A DNA stretch of 20,531 bases, taken from positions 1 to 20,531 of the forward strand of contig SEEY01000004.1 in NCBI GenBank assembly GCA_004211235.1. Direction: 5' to 3'. The translations under genes and the position numbers were made by a program. The notes under the pieces were generated by a model. The model did not search any database. It was not told where the DNA came from and worked only from the letters and a program-made list of their open reading frames with translations. This DNA is from Rubrivivax sp. (GTDB lineage: Bacteria; Pseudomonadota; Gammaproteobacteria; Burkholderiales; Burkholderiaceae). Shown here piece by piece: positions 7,172-14,415 of the stretch (positions are counted from its first letter, which is position 1; every line of letters starts with the position of its first letter).

Positions 7172-7884
7172 GCGTGACGCCGCCGGGCAAAGCGGTCACG
7201 CAGCAGATAACCATCGCTGAGGCGCGCGATGCTGGCGCTGCGCTCGGCTTCGGCCAACTCACGCAGCGCCTGCGCCTGGTCGGAGCGCAGGCGCGCGTCG
7301 TGGTGGCGAACGAGATCGGCGAGCAGCGCCCAGTCGACCTCCTGCGTGCCCGGCCACAGCGGCGCCCCCGGGGGCAGCACCGGCAGCAGCTGCTGCAGCG
7401 CGCCGAACGCCGTCTCGGCGCCGATGACCGTGGCCATCTCGGGCCAGCGGCCCTGCAGCGGCCCGTCGCCTTGCGGCGGCCACAGCGCGCAGAGCCATTG
7501 AGGCGCATGGTGCTCGACCTGCGGGCCGTGGCGCGTTGTCACCACATCGGTACAGGCGCCTCGCAGCCGGCGCGTCAGGACAATCCAGGCGCCGGGCTGC
7601 CAGCGCTCCAGCACACGGGCGTCGACCCGCGAAGGCTGCGCCTGCATCGACACCAGCGGCCTTTCCATGACGGCGGGCCGCGACGGCGGCGGGCGCTGGG
7701 GGAGTTCGACGTCCTGAATGTCCCGCATCGAATAGCCTCGCGCCTCGAGCCGCGCCTTCTTGGCCTCGTCGACGGCCGCCCGGCCGTTGTCCAGCAGCCG
7801 GCCCAGGTCCAGATCGACAGGCGGCGGCGCAGGCGGATGCCAGCCGTCGAGGACGCTGGCAGGGTCGAAATCGTCGGGCTTCAT
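7168..7884 (-). CDS. Uncharacterised protein coupled to crotonase-family gene
   Basis: A 238-residue, mostly hydrophilic protein with no signal peptide or membrane segment. The start is ATG 7884 (MKPDDFDPASVLDGWHPP); no Shine-Dalgarno is visible, and the open frame upstream runs into the divergent phosphatase gene. Residues 1-90 are Pro- and charge-rich with EAKKARLEARGYSMRDI. From about 95 there seems to be a globular part containing LERWQPGAWIVLTRRLRG, PQWLCALWPPQGDGPLQGRWPEM and a helical C-terminus rich in Arg and Ala. I recognise no family. Its TGA overlaps the GTG of the crotonase gene (GTGA), so the two are very probably one transcript and perhaps functionally linked. Confidence 0.75.
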   Translation of the reverse strand: MKPDDFDPASVLDGWHPPAPPPVDLDLGRLLDNGRAAVDEAKKARLEARGYSMRDIQDVELPQRPPPSRPAVMERPLVSMQAQPSRVDARVLERWQPGAWIVLTRRLRGACTDVVTTRHGPQVEHHAPQWLCALWPPQGDGPLQGRWPEMATVIGAETAFGALQQLLPVLPPGAPLWPGTQEVDWALLADLVRHHDARLRSDQAQALRELAEAERSASIARLSDGYLLRDRFARRRHA

Positions 7885-7948
7885 GATGTGCAAGCGGGCA
7901 TTGTGGCGACGTAAGCTCGCACCTCCCATCCCGCGTCTCAAGTTCGAA

Positions 7949-9616
7949 ATGTCATTGCCCACCCGCCGCCGCCTGCTGGGACTGGCCCTGGCCGCCGTTC
8001 TGTCCACTGCCTGCACGGCGCCACCGCCCGGCGCAGCGGCGCGGCCGCAGCCGCCCAAACTGATCGTGCTCGTCGCCATCGACGGCCTGCCGATGCGCCA
8101 GGTCACCGGCTACCGTGACCAGCTCGCGCCCGATGGCTTCGCCCGCTTCCTGGAGCGCGGCCGCTGGTTCTCCGAGGCCCACTACGGCCACGGCCACACG
8201 GTGACGGCGGCCGGGCACGCGGTGATGCTCAGCGGCGCCTACCCGCAGCGCAGCGGCATCATCAGCAATGAATGGCGCGACCCGGCCACCGGCGAGCCCG
8301 TCTACAACACCGGCGACGCGGCCTATACCTACCTCGACAACCCGACGGCGCCGCTGTCCGGCACCAGCCCGCGCAACCTCAAGGTCGAGACGCTGGGCGA
8401 CGTGCTGCGCACTCGCTCGCCGTCTTCCAAGGTCATCGGCATCTCGGGCAAGGACCGCGGTGCCATCCTGCCGGCGGGCCACGAAGGCACGGCCTACATG
8501 TACATGGGCGAGACCGGCTCGTTCTCGTCCAGCACGTACTACATGCCCGCGCTGCCGGACTGGGTAAAGACATTCAACGCGGCCAAGCCGGCCGACGCGT
8601 TCTTCAAGAAGACCTGGGCGCCCTTGCTCCCGGATGCTGCCTACAGCCGTTCCGTGCCAGACGGCCAGACCTGGCAGATCGCCAGCGGCAACGGCAACCG
8701 CCTTCCCGCCGTCATCGGCGACAAGATGGACGGCCCCGGTCCGCGCTTCTACGGCGGCCTGCTGGCCTCGCCCTTCGGCGACGAACTGACGCTGGCCTTT
8801 GCCCGCGCCGCGGTCACGAACGAGAAGCTGGGCCAGCGTGGCGTGCAGGACATCCTCTCGGTCAGCCTGTCCAGCCACGACTACGTCAACCATGCCTTCG
8901 GTCCCGAGTCCCGCCTGTCGCACGACCACACGCTCCACCTGGACCGCCACCTGCAGGCCTTCTTCCAGTTCCTGGACAAGGAAGTCGGCGTCGGCCACTA
9001 CGTGCTGGCGCTGACGGCCGACCACGGCTTCACGGACACGCCGGAATGGGCCGCCAGCCAGGGCCGCGACGCCGGGCGCTTCGCGTCTGCACCCTCGCTG
9101 GCCATCGTCAATGCCGCCCTGGCCGCGAAGTTCGGCGTGGACAAGCTGGCACGCAATTTTTCCGCCGCCGGCCTGCTGCTCGATGACAAGCTCGCCGCAG
9201 GGCGCGGCCTGAAGTTCGCCGACGTGCAGGCCGCCGCGCGTGAGGAATTGTTGAAGCTGCCTGGCGTGGAAGCCGTCTTCACGCGCGAGCAACTGCTGGG
9301 CAGTGACACGACGACGGCCTACCTCGACGCGATGCGCAAGTCCTTCGATCCGACCCGCGCCGCCCAGCTGCAGATCGTGTTGAAGCCGAACTGGATCCAC
9401 AGCTACCGCCCGGGCGGCAGCAGCCACGGCAGCCCGCACCGGGCCGACACCCACGTGCCCCTGCTGTTCTGGGGGCCGGGCTATGTCGGCCGCGGCGAGG
9501 AAACCGCCCGCGTCGAGATCGCCGACCTGGCACCCACGCTGGCGGCCATCGCCGGCCTGCCCGCGCCGGCCCAGTCGCAGGGCCGCGACCTCAGGCTCTC
9601 AGCAGCAGCTCGGTAG
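7949..9616 (+). CDS. PafA-like alkaline phosphatase family protein
   Basis: A 555-residue exported phosphatase of the alkaline phosphatase superfamily. The start is ATG 7949; the N-terminus TRRRLLGLALAAVLSTAC combines a twin-arginine-like motif with a lipobox-like Cys22. Two-zinc-site residues are all visible: Asp45 (VAIDGLP), the nucleophile Thr in HTVTAAGH (84 or 86), Asp311 and His315 in SHDYVNHAFG, Asp358-His359 in LTADHGF, and a late His in SSHGSPHRADTHVPL (493 or 502). Asn107 in GIISNEW and Lys168/Arg170 in SGKDRGAILPAGH match the phosphate-binding residues of the phosphate-irrepressible monoesterase PafA of Elizabethkingia. It probably releases phosphate from monoesters in the periplasm or at the outer membrane. 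It is divergent from the 238-aa protein; the 3' end overlaps the next minus-strand gene by 26 bases. Confidence 0.88.
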   Translation: MSLPTRRRLLGLALAAVLSTACTAPPPGAAARPQPPKLIVLVAIDGLPMRQVTGYRDQLAPDGFARFLERGRWFSEAHYGHGHTVTAAGHAVMLSGAYPQRSGIISNEWRDPATGEPVYNTGDAAYTYLDNPTAPLSGTSPRNLKVETLGDVLRTRSPSSKVIGISGKDRGAILPAGHEGTAYMYMGETGSFSSSTYYMPALPDWVKTFNAAKPADAFFKKTWAPLLPDAAYSRSVPDGQTWQIASGNGNRLPAVIGDKMDGPGPRFYGGLLASPFGDELTLAFARAAVTNEKLGQRGVQDILSVSLSSHDYVNHAFGPESRLSHDHTLHLDRHLQAFFQFLDKEVGVGHYVLALTADHGFTDTPEWAASQGRDAGRFASAPSLAIVNAALAAKFGVDKLARNFSAAGLLLDDKLAAGRGLKFADVQAAAREELLKLPGVEAVFTREQLLGSDTTTAYLDAMRKSFDPTRAAQLQIVLKPNWIHSYRPGGSSHGSPHRADTHVPLLFWGPGYVGRGEETARVEIADLAPTLAAIAGLPAPAQSQGRDLRLSAAAR

Positions 9617-10226
9617 CCGACTCGCCCCACTGCGCCTCGGTCAGGCTGAGGCCGCCGAGCCGCTCGCACAGGCCCGCCGCCTGCGCCGGCCCCGTCGAGG
9701 GCAGCATGAGCAGCAGCCGGCCGTCGTCGAGCCGCGCGCAGCCGTCTTCGCTCCGGATGCGCGTGAGCAGCGCGCTCGCGTCGGCCGAAGACACCGACGT
9801 GGCGACGCACAGCGGCCAGGCGCGTGCATCGCTGAGGAGCGACTGCAGCAGGGCCAGTCCGTCCCGGGCAGACAGCAGCTGGCCCGCCGGTGGGCGCGGC
9901 CGGGGCAGCGCGCTGATGTCGACACCGGTCGCCGTCCACCCGCCACCAGGCACCGGCTGCTCCACCCACCACAGGCGGCGGCCATGAGCAAGCCTGGCGC
10001 GACGGCCGCCGCTCGCCGGACGGCGTGCAGGCGGGTCCACCGGCCCGATGCCCGCGATGCGCGCCGCGTTCGCCATCTCGGCGCGCGTGGGATGGTCACC
10101 CTCGGCCAGCGCCCAGGCACCGCGAAAGGCGGCATTGGCCTGCAGCAGCCGGCCATCGGGGTCAAAAAGGGCCAGCAGCAGCGGCCCGTCGGCCAGGGTC
10201 TGCCACCAGAGGTCGGTGAGCTTCAC
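9591..10226 (-). CDS. PAS-like protein with possible degenerate GGDEF tail
   Basis: Taken as 211 residues from GTG 10226-10224 (VKLTDLWWQTLADG); the frame is open to 10313, but that would overlap the upstream gene by 62 bases. The first half is PAS-like: LLLALFDPDGRLLQANAAFRGAWAL, a segment common in sensor PAS domains, then WWVEQPVPGGGWTATGVDIS, resembling a PAS C-terminal strand. The second half (about 120-211) has LARDGLALLQSLL-type helix, ARLDDGRLLLMLPSTGPAQAAGLCERLGG, which parallels the ARLGGDEFALLLP region of diguanylate cyclases but with DDGRL in place of GGDEF. A cyclase activity is therefore not expected. It may sense a ligand and act by protein contact. The downstream-of-DUF2807 position suggests co-transcription (gap 25 bases). 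The family call is moderate only. Confidence 0.6.
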   Translation of the reverse strand: MKLTDLWWQTLADGPLLLALFDPDGRLLQANAAFRGAWALAEGDHPTRAEMANAARIAGIGPVDPPARRPASGGRRARLAHGRRLWWVEQPVPGGGWTATGVDISALPRPRPPAGQLLSARDGLALLQSLLSDARAWPLCVATSVSSADASALLTRIRSEDGCARLDDGRLLLMLPSTGPAQAAGLCERLGGLSLTEAQWGESATELLLRA

Positions 10227-10251
10227 GCCCGCGATTGGAACCCAGCGCGCG

Positions 10252-11046
10252 TCAACGGCGGTGGACCTCACCCGAACCGCTGACGCTTTGGCGCAACTGC
10301 GGCCGGCCGGCATAGTTCAGGTCGCCCGAGCCGCTGAGCTTGACGTCGAGCTGTTCCGTGACACCCAGGCTCACGTCGCCGGAGCCGTGGAGCTCCACGT
10401 TCGCGGCCCGGCCGGACAGCGCGCGCGCATCGACATCGCCGGAACCGCTCAGCTTCCAGGCCTGCTGCTCTGCCCGGCCGGCCACGCGCACATCGCCCGA
10501 GCCGCTGATGCTGACCGTCAGGTCCTTCAGCTCGACCAGGCCGAGCTGCACATCGCCCGAGCCGACGATGCTGAGATTCAGGCCGTCCGCCTTGAACTGT
10601 TCCACCGTCAGGTCGCCCGAGCCGTTGATGGCCACGGCCTGCACCGCGCGGGCATCGATGCGCACGGTCGGCACCAGGCGCGTCGTGAAGCCTGCGTCCC
10701 GCTTCAGGCGCAAGACGAGGCTGTCGCCCTCCACCACGGTCTCGATCAGCGGTTCGATGTTGTCGTCGGCGACGACGGTGGCCTGGTCGCCGCCGGCCTG
10801 GGTGAGCTTGACGTCGAAGGGCCCGTCGATGCGCAGCTTCGTGAAAGCCCCCAGCGCGCGCGCCTTCTCCACCCTGACGCCCGAACCGCGCGTTCTGTTC
10901 TTGCCGCTGCCGTACTCGCCCGGGCCGCTGAAGCTCGCCGTCCAGCCGTTGGCCTCTTTCCTGATGCGCAGCCGCCAGTCGTCATCGCCGGCCGAAGCGG
11001 TGGCAGCAAAAGCGACGATCAGCGTGAGCAGGGCAAGGCGTTTCAT
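10252..11046 (-). CDS. Exported DUF2807 (GIN/auto-transporter adhesin head) protein
   Basis: A 264-residue protein from ATG 11046, with GGAG 8 bases upstream. A signal peptide (1-19, ending ATASA) is followed by GDDDW. The body matches the DUF2807 putative adhesin/GIN domain: FTKLRIDGPFDVKLTQAGGDQATVVADDNIEPLIETVVEGDSLVL, then seven copies of a GSGD-type motif (NGSGDLTV, VGSGDVQL, SGSGDVRV, SGSGDVDA, HGSGDVSL, SGSGDLNY, SGSGEVHR) spaced about 19-20 residues. This spacing fits one rung each of a right-handed beta-helix. Likely located in the periplasm or outer surface; role unknown. The repeats also appear at DNA level, at a period of about 56-60 bases. Confidence 0.88.
   Translation of the reverse strand: MKRLALLTLIVAFAATASAGDDDWRLRIRKEANGWTASFSGPGEYGSGKNRTRGSGVRVEKARALGAFTKLRIDGPFDVKLTQAGGDQATVVADDNIEPLIETVVEGDSLVLRLKRDAGFTTRLVPTVRIDARAVQAVAINGSGDLTVEQFKADGLNLSIVGSGDVQLGLVELKDLTVSISGSGDVRVAGRAEQQAWKLSGSGDVDARALSGRAANVELHGSGDVSLGVTEQLDVKLSGSGDLNYAGRPQLRQSVSGSGEVHRR
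10322..10640 (-). repeat. Coding tandem repeat, period about 57-60 bases (GSGD rungs)
   Basis: On the plus strand, CGCCCGAGCCG or CGCCGGA-CCG recurs near 10322, 10378, 10438, 10495, 10555 and 10615. Each copy encodes a G-S-G-D turn of the DUF2807 protein. The units between the turns differ, so this is a protein repeat with degenerate DNA copies, not a satellite or CRISPR. Confidence 0.8.
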
Positions 11047-11174
11047 CTGGCAACTCCGAGTCAGCAATGACGGTCGAGTGTGGCCAGGCGGCACGCGGCT
11101 TGCCCTAGGCACGCGACGGACTGCATGACCGCGGTGCCAGGCCGTAGGATCGACCGACCAGCAGGAGAACAGCG

Positions 11175-12056
11175 ATGAAGTGGGAAGGTCAACGGCAGAG
11201 CGAGAACGTCGAGGACGCCCGCGGCAGCGGCGGAGGGCGTGGCGGCATCGGCCTGCCCATCGGCGGACGCGGCATCGGCATCGGCGGCATCGCCATCGCG
11301 CTGATCGCCTCCTGGGTGCTCGGCATCAACCCACTGACGCTGTTGGGCGTCATGGACGGCGGCGGCCCGGCTGTGCAGCAGCAGGCACCGGCAGGCGATT
11401 CGCAGTCGCAGGACCCCGCCTATGTGTTCGCCAAGAACGTGCTCGGCAGCACCGAAGACGTCTGGACCGCCTACTTCCAGCGCAGCGGCCAGACCTACGA
11501 GATGCCCAGGCTGCGCGTCTTCCGTGGCCAGCAGCCGACCGCCTGCGGCACCGGCGACGCCGCCATGGGGCCCTTCTACTGTCCGGGGGATCGCAAGGTC
11601 TACATCGACCTCGGCTTCTACGACACGCTGCGCGAGCGCCTCGGCGCGCCGGGCGACTTCGCCCAGGCCTATGTCATCGCCCATGAGGTCGGCCACCACC
11701 TCCAGAACCTGATGGGCACGACGGCCAAGCTGGACCAGGCGCGCGGCCGCGTCTCCGAGCGCGAGATGAACGCCATGAGCGTGAAGCTGGAGCTGCAGGC
11801 CGACTGCTATGCCGGCGTCTGGGCGAACCTGTCCCAGCAGACCAAGGGCTGGAAGCTGGAGCAGGGCGACGTCGAGGAGGCGCTGAACGCGGCGACCCAG
11901 ATTGGCGACGACACGCTGCAGAAGCGCAGCCGCGGCACCGTCGTGCCCGAGAGCTTCACGCACGGCAGCAGCGCCCAGCGTGTGCGCTGGTTCAGGCGCG
12001 GGCTCGAAGCGGGCGACTTGAAAGCCTGCGACACCTTCGGCGCGGCGCAGCTCTGA
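11175..12056 (+). CDS. YpfJ-type neutral zinc metallopeptidase (PF04228)
   Basis: A 293-residue protein from ATG 11175 with AGGAG 7-8 bases before. The short charged and Gly-rich N-terminus ([17 protein letters not shown]) starts exactly as in the YpfJ family, followed by one membrane segment (about 34-58, [18 protein letters not shown]). The rest should lie in the periplasm. HEVGHH (170-175) is the zinc-binding HExxH motif with the catalytic Glu171; [12 protein letters not shown] (207-218) supplies the third ligand. Family members are uncharacterised putative metalloproteases anchored in the inner membrane. The gene stands alone, between the divergent DUF2807 gene and the convergent nucleotidyltransferase (6 bases between stops). 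Confidence 0.94.
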   Translation: MKWEGQRQSENVEDARGSGGGRGGIGLPIGGRGIGIGGIAIALIASWVLGINPLTLLGVMDGGGPAVQQQAPAGDSQSQDPAYVFAKNVLGSTEDVWTAYFQRSGQTYEMPRLRVFRGQQPTACGTGDAAMGPFYCPGDRKVYIDLGFYDTLRERLGAPGDFAQAYVIAHEVGHHLQNLMGTTAKLDQARGRVSEREMNAMSVKLELQADCYAGVWANLSQQTKGWKLEQGDVEEALNAATQIGDDTLQKRSRGTVVPESFTHGSSAQRVRWFRRGLEAGDLKACDTFGAAQL

Positions 12057-12062
12057 GGGTCG

Positions 12063-13145
12063 TCAGGCCGGCGGAACGGCCTCGGGCCGATCGGGCCAGC
12101 GCGCCATCCAGGCCTTGCGCAGCAGGTGCGGGACCAGCAGGCGCAGCGGCATGCGCAGCCGGTGCGAGCGGATGTAGAGCAGCCGGCGGGCAAGATCCGA
12201 ATCCCAGGTGTCGCAGGCCGGGTGCTGGGGCCGCATCGCGCGGTTAAGCAGGGCCGACACGGTCGCGCGCACCGGCCAGGAGGGCCTCAGCGCTTCGACG
12301 GCCGCTCGGTGCTCGGCCGGGGCGGCAGCGCCCAGCAACCGACCGCGCTGTTCGAGCAGCACTGTCAGCGGCTCACTCAGTCGCAGTTCGGCCGCGCGGG
12401 CCAGCAGGCGCGGCCAGAAACCGGTCTCGCGCTCGAAGTGCTGCAGCAGGTCGTGCAGATCCAGCAGGTCGCGCAGCCCGTGATCGAACTCGCCCTCCTG
12501 GTAGAGGTGCACGGCGCTGTGCAGCACCATGTCCTCCGGCGCCAGCATGTGGAAGCCGCTGGCGGCGATGGGCAGCGCGCGCTGCAGCAGCAGCGCGCCA
12601 TCGACGTGAAAGCGCGACGTCGGCGGCGAGATCGTGTGGTGCAGATCGATGACGCTGCCGCGCTGCACATGCTCCAGCGGCGGCACTTCATGCATCCACT
12701 GGCGGTAATAGCGCTGGTTGTAGGCGTCGCGCTCCTGGCTGGCCCAGCCCGCGGCCTGCAGCGAGCGTTCCACGGCGTCCAGCGCCGGCCGCGGCACGAG
12801 GATGTCGATGTCGGAGAACACGCGCCCACGCGAAGGCGGCAGGTCGGCCAGCAGGTAGGCCGCGCCCTTGAGCAGCACGACCGGGTGTTGCACGTCGCGC
12901 AGGGCGTCGCGCATGCGGCTCAGCTCGGACAGCACCTCACGCCGCTGCCGCGGCACCAGCCGTAGCCCGCCTTGCAGGTACTCACGCTGCGGCGTTGGCA
13001 GTTCACCGGGCCAGCTCGCTGCCTCGAGGGCCAGCCGCGCCAGCAGCCTGCTGCGCCGCGCCTGCCCGAGCAGGACTTCCCAGTCCCGCGGCGTGAGGCG
13101 GGCGGGGGGGCCATCGCGCCAGATGCTGCTGAGCAGATCAGCCAT
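12063..13145 (-). CDS. NTP_transf_5 nucleotidyltransferase of the HPr-rel-A cassette
   Basis: A 360-residue protein of the uncharacterised nucleotidyltransferase family PF14907. The start ATG 13145 overlaps the kinase stop by one base (TGATG). Key features are VVLLKGAAYLLADL (89-102) and RGRVFSDIDILVPRPAL (107-122), where the DxD of SDID (Asp112, Asp114) should bind metal and NTP, then VIDLHHTISPP and the helical C-terminal half with LAPEDMVLHSAVHLYQEG. In paeninodin-type lasso clusters a member of this family extends phosphate or nucleotide groups on a peptide that the HprK-like kinase first phosphorylates. Here its partner is the adjacent HprK-related kinase. The frame remains open far upstream, but that stretch is a shadow of the kinase gene. 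Confidence 0.86.
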   Translation of the reverse strand: MADLLSSIWRDGPPARLTPRDWEVLLGQARRSRLLARLALEAASWPGELPTPQREYLQGGLRLVPRQRREVLSELSRMRDALRDVQHPVVLLKGAAYLLADLPPSRGRVFSDIDILVPRPALDAVERSLQAAGWASQERDAYNQRYYRQWMHEVPPLEHVQRGSVIDLHHTISPPTSRFHVDGALLLQRALPIAASGFHMLAPEDMVLHSAVHLYQEGEFDHGLRDLLDLHDLLQHFERETGFWPRLLARAAELRLSEPLTVLLEQRGRLLGAAAPAEHRAAVEALRPSWPVRATVSALLNRAMRPQHPACDTWDSDLARRLLYIRSHRLRMPLRLLVPHLLRKAWMARWPDRPEAVPPA

Positions 13146-14071
13146 CACGCCACTCCTGCAGCCGCAGCGTCGGCCAGCGCGTCGAACGCCTGCACCGCCT
13201 CGTCGAGCTGGCTGTAGCTGAACTCGAAGCATTCGCAGGCCGACACCAGCCGACTCAGCGCCTCGAAGCCGTCGCGCCCGAGCAGCATGTAGTTGAAGGA
13301 GTTGCCGCCGAGGTCCAGCACGCTGCGCGCGCGCGGCACCGGCGCCAGCCGCGTCGGCGCGCCGGCGATGTACTTCGGAAACACCACCCAGCGTGGCGCG
13401 GCACGCTCGTCCATGCGGGCCACGTGCTCGGTCGGCACCTTCATGTGCGTCACCGAGCCCTTGGTCGTGCCATGCGTCACCGCGGTCATGACGGCGCCGG
13501 GCACGTAGGCATTCATGATGGCGATCGACTGGTTCTTCAGGCTGATGGGCCGCACGGCCGGGGAGATCAGCCCGTCCGCCAGGGAGATCAGCGCCACCTC
13601 GTCGGACAGCAGCCGCCATCCACGGTGAACCAGTGCAGCGCACAAGGTGCTCTTGCCAGAGCCGGGCGGCGCGGGCAGGACCACCGCCAGACCGCCGCGC
13701 TCGATGACCGCGGCATGCAGCATCAGGTAGTGGTGGGCACGCGTCGACACGCACCAGTTCATGGCCCACTCCAGCTGCGGGTAGGCGTGGCCGAGTGGCA
13801 GCGGCTCGAAGGGATAGAAGCCGTCCGTGCTGAACCGCACCTGGCGCCGCCACCAGCGGTGCAGGCCGGCGCCTTCTTCCATCTTCAGCGCGAAGTCGGC
13901 GAACTCGCCGGGTTCGGCAACAGGATAGTCGGCGTACAGAAGGCCGATGCCCGCAGCAATCGATGGCAGGCGGGACTCGAAGCGATAGCGGAACGGGCCC
14001 GAGCGGATCACCAGATCACCGACGGCCAGGCGGGCACGCCATTCACGCTCGTCGAGCTCGGCGAGCCTCAC
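13145..14071 (-). CDS. HprK-related kinase A
   Basis: A 308-residue protein from GTG 14071-14069, overlapping the PqqD stop in GTGA. It belongs to the HprK-related kinase A family, which is distinct from true HPr kinase/phosphorylase. The P-loop is APPGSGKSTL (134-143) and the acidic residues of LLSDEVALIS (154-163; Asp157) should serve as the general base/Mg site. No HprK N-terminal regulatory domain is visible; instead residues 1-110 have FRYRFESRLPSIAAGI and YPQLEWAMNWCVS. The HPr kinase C-terminal signature is weak. The likely action is ATP-dependent phosphorylation of a Ser or other residue of a peptide or protein recruited by the adjacent PqqD-like protein. The neighbouring nucleotidyltransferase may continue the modification. 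Confidence 0.9.
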   Translation of the reverse strand: MRLAELDEREWRARLAVGDLVIRSGPFRYRFESRLPSIAAGIGLLYADYPVAEPGEFADFALKMEEGAGLHRWWRRQVRFSTDGFYPFEPLPLGHAYPQLEWAMNWCVSTRAHHYLMLHAAVIERGGLAVVLPAPPGSGKSTLCAALVHRGWRLLSDEVALISLADGLISPAVRPISLKNQSIAIMNAYVPGAVMTAVTHGTTKGSVTHMKVPTEHVARMDERAAPRWVVFPKYIAGAPTRLAPVPRARSVLDLGGNSFNYMLLGRDGFEALSRLVSACECFEFSYSQLDEAVQAFDALADAAAAGVA

Positions 14072-14349
14072 TCCGCACCTGCTTCGATGAGGCCAATCTG
14101 GCTGAGGAAAGCCAGCCCGTCAGCGAGCCGCTCGTTCAAGTCGCCATCGGCGTCGATTTGCAGATCGCGCCTCACCTGCGCTTCGATGTCTGCCAGCGTG
14201 CTGCAGCCGCTCTCCAGCGCCATGAGCGCGCCAGCAATGACGGGGTCAGCGGCAAGGGTCTGGCCCGAGCCATCGTCATAGATAACCCAGTCGCCGTCGA
14301 AGTGTTGCCAGTGCAGGGAGGTCAGTCCTCCAAGGCGCCAATGGATCAT
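14068..14349 (-). CDS. PqqD-like peptide chaperone of the HPr-rel-A system
   Basis: A 93-residue protein from ATG 14349, with no clear Shine-Dalgarno. The sequence fits the PqqD/RiPP-recognition-element fold: a short N-terminal strand region (WQHFDGDWVIYDDGSGQTLAAD, residues 14-35), then helices, with VIAGALMALESGCSTLADIEAQVRRDL and LADGLAFLSQIGLIEAG at 37-90, the usual PqqD helix pattern ending in xxLxxxGLI. PqqD proteins bind the leader of a precursor peptide and deliver it to modifying enzymes. Its TGA overlaps the kinase GTG. Length is normal for PqqD-type proteins. Confidence 0.82.
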   Translation of the reverse strand: MIHWRLGGLTSLHWQHFDGDWVIYDDGSGQTLAADPVIAGALMALESGCSTLADIEAQVRRDLQIDADGDLNERLADGLAFLSQIGLIEAGAE

Positions 14350-14415
14350 CGATCAGGACGCAGGCCGGCGCCGCTGGCGCTCATCGCCCTGCACCGCCGG
14401 CAGACAAACGGAGCC

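Noticed and set aside
7952..9454. 500-codon minus-strand frame over the phosphatase
   Set aside because: Antisense shadow; product is rich in Arg, Gly, Ala, His with no recognised motif, while the plus frame has a full set of metal ligands.
10322..10640. CRISPR-like regular repeats
   Set aside because: The repeated units lie inside one coding frame and each encodes a GSGD turn; spacer and repeat lengths are not sharply divided.
13146..13853. Upstream extension of the nucleotidyltransferase frame
   Set aside because: It is out of frame with, and overlaps, the kinase gene, and its product lacks conserved features; ATG 13145 overlaps the kinase stop as expected for coupling.
13145..14071. True HPr kinase/phosphorylase (HprK)
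   Set aside because: No HprK N-terminal domain or PTS genes (ptsH, ptsI, ptsN) nearby; the neighbours are PqqD-like and nucleotidyltransferase genes, which point to HprK-related kinase A.
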